Notes under the pieces: model-generated
What the model saw: the letters and a program-made list of their open reading frames with translations, nothing else
Told to the model about the DNA's origin: nothing
Database searches by the model: none
Shown: piece by piece, positions 60,657-64,000 of the stretch
How positions within the stretch are numbered: position 1 is the first letter of the stretch
Layout of the letters: each line of letters starts with the position of its first letter
Origin: Thermoplasmata archaeon
GTDB taxonomy: Archaea > Thermoplasmatota > Thermoplasmata > Thermoplasmatales > Thermoplasmataceae
Direction: 5' to 3'
NCBI GenBank assembly: GCA_021797355.1
Contig: JAJZZX010000001.1
Location: 450,523-514,522 of the forward strand
DNA: 64,000 nt
Made by a program: the position numbers and the translations under genes

Positions 60657-61636
60657 CAGCAAAATTGGAACTTAGGAATTTGACGCAGATATTCGGACAG
60701 AAAGTGGTTCTCGATCATCTCAATCTTGCAATAGAGGACGGAGAGTTCTTTGTAATATTGGGCCCTTCTGGAACAGGAAAATCGACATTGCTTAGAACCA
60801 TAGTCGGTATAGAAAGGCCAGTTTCCGGTCAGATATTTGTTGACGGGCGTGATGTCACTGGCCTACCTCCTAACAAGCGTGATATTTCCATGGTTTTCCA
60901 GAACTACGCTCTTTACCCCAATATGACCGTATTTCAAAATATAGCGTTCCCACTTAAGATGGCAGGACTGGACAAAAACAGCATTAAGGAAAAGGTAACT
61001 GAAATTGCTACAAAACTCAATATAGTTTCAGAACTGGACAAGAACGTTACACTTCTCAGTGGAGGCCAGAAACAGAGGGTGGCACTGTGCCGCGCTCTGG
61101 TAAGGAATCCGGCAATGTTCCTGCTTGATGAGCCACTTAGCAACCTGGATGCAAGAGTTCGCTACACAGCCAGGGAAGAGCTTAGGAAGATACAGAAGGA
61201 ATTCGATCAGACTTTCGTATATGTTACACACGATCAGAGTGAGGCACAGAACCTCGCCGACAGAGTCGGGGTGCTGAGAAACGGAAAAGTGGAGCAAATT
61301 GGTTCATACAGGGATCTGTATGAAAAGCCTTCGACAAAGTGGGTCGCCGATTTCATAGGAGAATATCCCATGAATTTTATAGACGGTCCCCTAATGGGGC
61401 TGGACGAAAGTTTGGAAATAGGCTTTAGAGCTTACTGGGTTGAAACCGGATCTGGTGATCTAGAAGCAACAGTCATGGCTTCAGAGCTTGTTCACGAGAC
61501 CTATTTTGTATATGCAAAGATGGGTGATCGCAATCTCGTTCTGAAATCATCATTCAGGCCTGAAAACGGTTCTCGGGTTTCCTTCAGTGTAAAGAAATTC
61601 AATATTTATAAGGATGGGAAAATAGTGGAAAACTAG
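60653..61636 (+). CDS. ABC importer ATPase, MalK/UgpC/MsmK type
   Basis: 327 residues. Walker A 'GPSGTGKST' (37-45), Q-loop 'MVFQNYALYPNMTV', signature 'LSGGQKQRVALCRAL', Walker B 'MFLLDEPLSNLDARVR', H-loop 'VTHDQSEA'. The C-terminal TOBE-like domain (from about 235) is shorter than in MalK. Energises sugar uptake through the two permeases. The following 200-base gap (61637-61836) between convergent genes contains no ORF. Confidence 0.93.
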   Translation: MTAKLELRNLTQIFGQKVVLDHLNLAIEDGEFFVILGPSGTGKSTLLRTIVGIERPVSGQIFVDGRDVTGLPPNKRDISMVFQNYALYPNMTVFQNIAFPLKMAGLDKNSIKEKVTEIATKLNIVSELDKNVTLLSGGQKQRVALCRALVRNPAMFLLDEPLSNLDARVRYTAREELRKIQKEFDQTFVYVTHDQSEAQNLADRVGVLRNGKVEQIGSYRDLYEKPSTKWVADFIGEYPMNFIDGPLMGLDESLEIGFRAYWVETGSGDLEATVMASELVHETYFVYAKMGDRNLVLKSSFRPENGSRVSFSVKKFNIYKDGKIVEN

Positions 61637-61836
61637 CACATATTATTTCTCTTCGGATGTCGAGATTAGGCTTCAATAATTTTCCTGTCCCCACTGAAAA
61701 GGTCTCGAGTGTGTATTTTCCATATAATGGCGAGATTATGTAAATTTTGGAGTCAATCAATTTTAATCAGATGATTCATCATTAAAATAATCTAAAGAAA
61801 AATGAAAAAATTGGCTTTTAAATATATTTGGGAATT

Positions 61837-63276
61837 TTAGACTTCAAGGGGCTTGTAGCTTCCATTCTCGTAGTTGGACGCCACCGTTGGACCGTAGTTT
61901 GACTCCAGGAAGTTGTAAAGCTGCTGGTTTTCATGACTCAAGACGCTCGCAATCTGTGTGTAGCTTCCGCCATCAACTATGAGAGTTGTCCATGCATCGT
62001 CTATGAGTGTCTGCCATTCGGATATCCATGGAACCGGTGTCCTTAGAAAAACACCCTCCTTGATTGCCTGTTCTGATACGTTTGCAACAGAGACGTTGTT
62101 CTCGACCTTCATTCCTAGAGCCGTCAGGTTAACTGATCCAGGCCATTGATAGTCCATTACAGTGTACTTATTGCTAGCAAGTCCTTTATAGGTGGCCCAG
62201 TACGAAGTCTTATATTCTGGGCTGAAGTATTTGCTCAGGTTATAGATGTATTCCATTGCCTGAATATCCCCGGTATCATTGAAATTCAGGGGATTCCCTC
62301 CAAACTGTACCATCCACTGGTAAAGTTCGGTTGCAGTGCTTGCTCCTCCGTGACCCTGGAAATTTATCATTCCGATTCCGTACTTGTTATAGAGAATCTT
62401 AGCGTCTGTCAGCAGGGCGCTGTCGTTATTGGGTAGGTTGGAAATTCCGGCATTCTTCAGGGCAGTATAGTTTATCCAGACTAGCGGGATGTTTACCCTC
62501 TCTGTAATGAAGTATATGCCACCAAATACTGCTGTCTCGTAGTTTGTAACCTGGGATATGGACGATATAATGTCGCTGGGCATTACTGTAGATGCCATGC
62601 TGGTCAGGTTTGCAAGATCATTGTCGTAAAACAGTGTTCCAACATCAAGATTGTCAATGCTCATTACTATCGCCCTTGAGATTGCGAAGCTAGATCCACT
62701 TCCTGTCCCAGCAGCTTCAAATGACTGAACTCCAGAAACAATATCTGTAGCAGGCTCGTTCACGTAGTCAACCTTAATATTTTTGAACTCGCTTTGGAAA
62801 GCATTAATAATGCCCTGCACAAATGTGGCGTCAGTTGGAGTGATATCGTCATAGTAGTATATTGTAACAGTGGCATTGGACGCAGAATATATGCTGCTGT
62901 CAAAGGAATTCTGGGAAGCGCTCATTCCACCGTAAGCATTCTTGTCCACTGGTATGAAGCCGGTGGCATTAAGGTATTCTTGCTGTACATAGGGGGACAT
63001 CATGTACGCTAAAAACTGCTCAATGGCGGTCATGTCAGGAGATCCCCTCGCTACAGCAAGAACATCTCCGCCCACCAGATGTGCACTGTTATTCACTCCT
63101 GCCGGGCCGGGATATACCGCAAGGTATTGTGGCTGGGTAGTTGTAGGGGTAGTCTTAGGTTTGCTAAGTTCATATCCTACAACCGAACCCACCACAATGA
63201 TCACAATGGCAACTGCAATTATTGCACCTAGGGTTTTACTAGGCATTTTTTTCTTTTCGGGTTGAGGTTGTTCCAT
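61837..63276 (-). CDS. Membrane-anchored ABC solute-binding protein with rearranged segment order
   Basis: 479 residues: basic cytoplasmic tail (KKK), TM helix about 15-35, Thr/Pro linker (about 38-50), then the binding domain. No lipobox, so held by the uncleaved helix. Residues about 51-130 ('PGPAGV', 'LVGGDVLAVARGSPDMTAIE', 'FLAYMMSPYVQQEY', 'ATGFIPVDKNAY') read like the part that normally lies near the C-terminus of CUT1 binding proteins. The usual N-terminal opening ('VTIYYYDDITPTDATFVQ', 'FKNIKVDYV') follows at 136, and the protein goes from 'DYQWPGSVNL' (375-384) straight to the final 'FLRTPVPWISEW' region (410-421). Faces the permease/ATPase operon on the other strand. Confidence 0.82.
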   Translation of the reverse strand: MEQPQPEKKKMPSKTLGAIIAVAIVIIVVGSVVGYELSKPKTTPTTTQPQYLAVYPGPAGVNNSAHLVGGDVLAVARGSPDMTAIEQFLAYMMSPYVQQEYLNATGFIPVDKNAYGGMSASQNSFDSSIYSASNATVTIYYYDDITPTDATFVQGIINAFQSEFKNIKVDYVNEPATDIVSGVQSFEAAGTGSGSSFAISRAIVMSIDNLDVGTLFYDNDLANLTSMASTVMPSDIISSISQVTNYETAVFGGIYFITERVNIPLVWINYTALKNAGISNLPNNDSALLTDAKILYNKYGIGMINFQGHGGASTATELYQWMVQFGGNPLNFNDTGDIQAMEYIYNLSKYFSPEYKTSYWATYKGLASNKYTVMDYQWPGSVNLTALGMKVENNVSVANVSEQAIKEGVFLRTPVPWISEWQTLIDDAWTTLIVDGGSYTQIASVLSHENQQLYNFLESNYGPTVASNYENGSYKPLEV

Positions 63277-63295
63277 GTTTTTGCCAACAAAATCA

Positions 63296-63308
63296 TCTTT
63301 TAAAATAT
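63296..63308 (-). promoter_or_regulatory. TATA box of solute-binding protein gene
   Basis: ATATTTTAAAAG on the minus strand, centred about 26 bases before the ATG at 63276. The rest of the 291-base gap to icd shows nothing else I can support. Confidence 0.45.
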
Positions 63309-63567
63309 TTTCCGTCCGGGCAGGGCAGAATTATTGCGCTAATGCTGCATAACAAACATTGGTGTTATTATATAATTTTTACAATTAAAATTATTTTCTT
63401 TAGAGTGATATTGAAAGCCAAAACCTTAAGATTAACGAATGAAGCATAAGGTCACCTGGTAAGTCAAAAATCAGACGGTACTCAATTAGAAGGCACCGTC
63501 CTTGGTAAGGTCTCATTAAAGGGCTATGGTAATTAATTTCAAATTTGATTAGCTATATGGTAAAGGG

Positions 63568-64000
63568 ATGAAAGCAAATTCTGTGTCAGCGAATGAGGTG
63601 CCGATAACAGTCGCATATGGTGATGGTATTGGTCCTGAGATAACGAATGCCACTCTGAAGATAATCACAGCAGCCGGCGCAAGGCTCAAAATTGAGGAAA
63701 TAAAGGTTGGAGAGGAAGTATATAAAAAAGGGATCTCCTCAGGAATAGAACCATCCGCATGGGAATCACTGAGAAGAACACGTGTTTTTCTGAAGGCTCC
63801 TATAACAACACCAGAGGGCGGAGGCTACAAGAGTCTCAATGTCACCATAAGAAAGACACTGGGCCTTTATGCTAATGTGAGGCAATGCCCTTCTTACTAT
63901 CCGTTTGTAAGTACCAAACATCCAAAGATGGATGTAGTAATAATAAGGGAGAATGAAGAAGATCTTTACGGGGGAATCGAGCACAGGCAGACTGGCGATG
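63568..64000 (+). CDS. icd: Isocitrate dehydrogenase, NADP-type (3' end outside window)
   Basis: First 144 residues. 'ITVAYGDGIGPEITNATLKII' region minus its ends is the usual opening; 'LKAPITTPEGGGYKSLNVTIRK' holds the isocitrate-binding Ser and Arg of IDH, then 'TLGLYANVRQCPSYYPFVSTKH', 'DVVIIRENEEDLYGGIEHRQ'. The KSLNVT-IRK block and 'ENEEDLY.GIEHRQT' favour isocitrate over isopropylmalate dehydrogenase, of the Thermus/mitochondrial-like subgroup. Start is the ATG at 63568; an AT-rich element at about 63540-63548 lies 25 bases upstream. Confidence 0.88.
   Translation, partial: MKANSVSANEVPITVAYGDGIGPEITNATLKIITAAGARLKIEEIKVGEEVYKKGISSGIEPSAWESLRRTRVFLKAPITTPEGGGYKSLNVTIRKTLGLYANVRQCPSYYPFVSTKHPKMDVVIIRENEEDLYGGIEHRQTGD

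Noticed and set aside
1-64000. CRISPR array, prophage, integrase or plasmid functions
   Set aside because: I saw no regularly spaced repeats, cas genes, integrase, capsid or replication-initiation genes in any frame.
63568-64000. 3-isopropylmalate dehydrogenase
   Set aside because: The 'GGGYKSLNVTIRK' and 'ENEEDLYGGIEHRQ' blocks fit isocitrate dehydrogenase better; no leu genes are adjacent in the window.

Overview
The window comes from an archaeon of the order Thermoplasmatales (the Thermoplasma/Ferroplasma/'alphabet-plasma' group) or a close relative. The signs are: archaeal information-processing genes (PCNA sliding clamp, small primase subunit PriS, GatD/GatE tRNA-dependent amidotransferase); an 11-subunit-type respiratory complex I with no NuoE, F or G and a split NuoJ; a secreted S53 acid protease; archaeal preQ0 genes; TATA boxes 24-26 bases before start codons (leaderless transcripts); frequent TTG starts; and base composition that looks mid-40s % G+C by eye. 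I cannot name the species. Almost all of it is ordinary chromosome with densely packed genes; I see no prophage, CRISPR array, intact insertion sequence or plasmid backbone.

Layout. 1-1940: end of a 2-oxoacid:ferredoxin oxidoreductase (alpha, beta). 1937-6549: S53 protease and PriS, divergent from one palindromic TATA. 6615-10520: rubrerythrin with DUF3501 partner, acyl-CoA dehydrogenase, DUF72, spherulin-4-like exported protein. 10560-13633: gatDE. 13730-23940: the nuo operon plus two small unknown genes at its end. 23995-28349: enoyl-CoA hydratase-like protein, tatAC, peroxiredoxin, hemB, unknowns. 28360-30678: a P-loop ATPase and a DUF835 regulator. 30889-34292: malate dehydrogenase, queC/queD, tRNA-Arg(CCT), PCNA. 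34551-37784: DUF998, glutamate dehydrogenase, tRNA-Gly(CCC), pirin. 37785-38719: the only long gene-poor stretch, perhaps holding a transposase relic. 38720-45541: acetate transporter, acetyl-CoA synthetase, CoA-disulfide-reductase-type flavoprotein, MMPL transporter. 45591-54844: methionine/threonine genes (trans-sulfuration PLP enzyme, homoserine kinase, homoserine dehydrogenase, threonine synthase) interleaved with a cyclase/permease/aldolase operon and an aldehyde dehydrogenase. 54968-58573: PolX, isochorismatase-like protein, citrate synthase. 58631-63276: a mini zinc-ribbon gene and a sugar-type ABC importer. 63568-end: start of isocitrate dehydrogenase.

Together the metabolic genes describe a heterotroph: external protein digestion and sugar/amino-acid/acetate uptake, conversion to acetyl-CoA (2-oxoacid oxidoreductase, acetyl-CoA synthetase, acyl-CoA dehydrogenase), a TCA cycle (citrate synthase, isocitrate and malate dehydrogenases) and a proton-pumping complex I of unknown electron donor. 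Rubrerythrin and peroxiredoxin handle peroxide.

The most unusual observations are: a solute-binding protein whose C-terminal-lobe segment appears to have moved to the N-terminus (61837-63276); a PolX whose PHP nuclease domain has lost most metal ligands; two unknown small proteins, one with a cysteine cluster, in the nuo operon; a pseudo-receiver/DUF835 protein paired with a GvpD/KaiC-like ATPase; and a 34-residue zinc-ribbon gene. All family assignments were made by reading motifs, without any database search.
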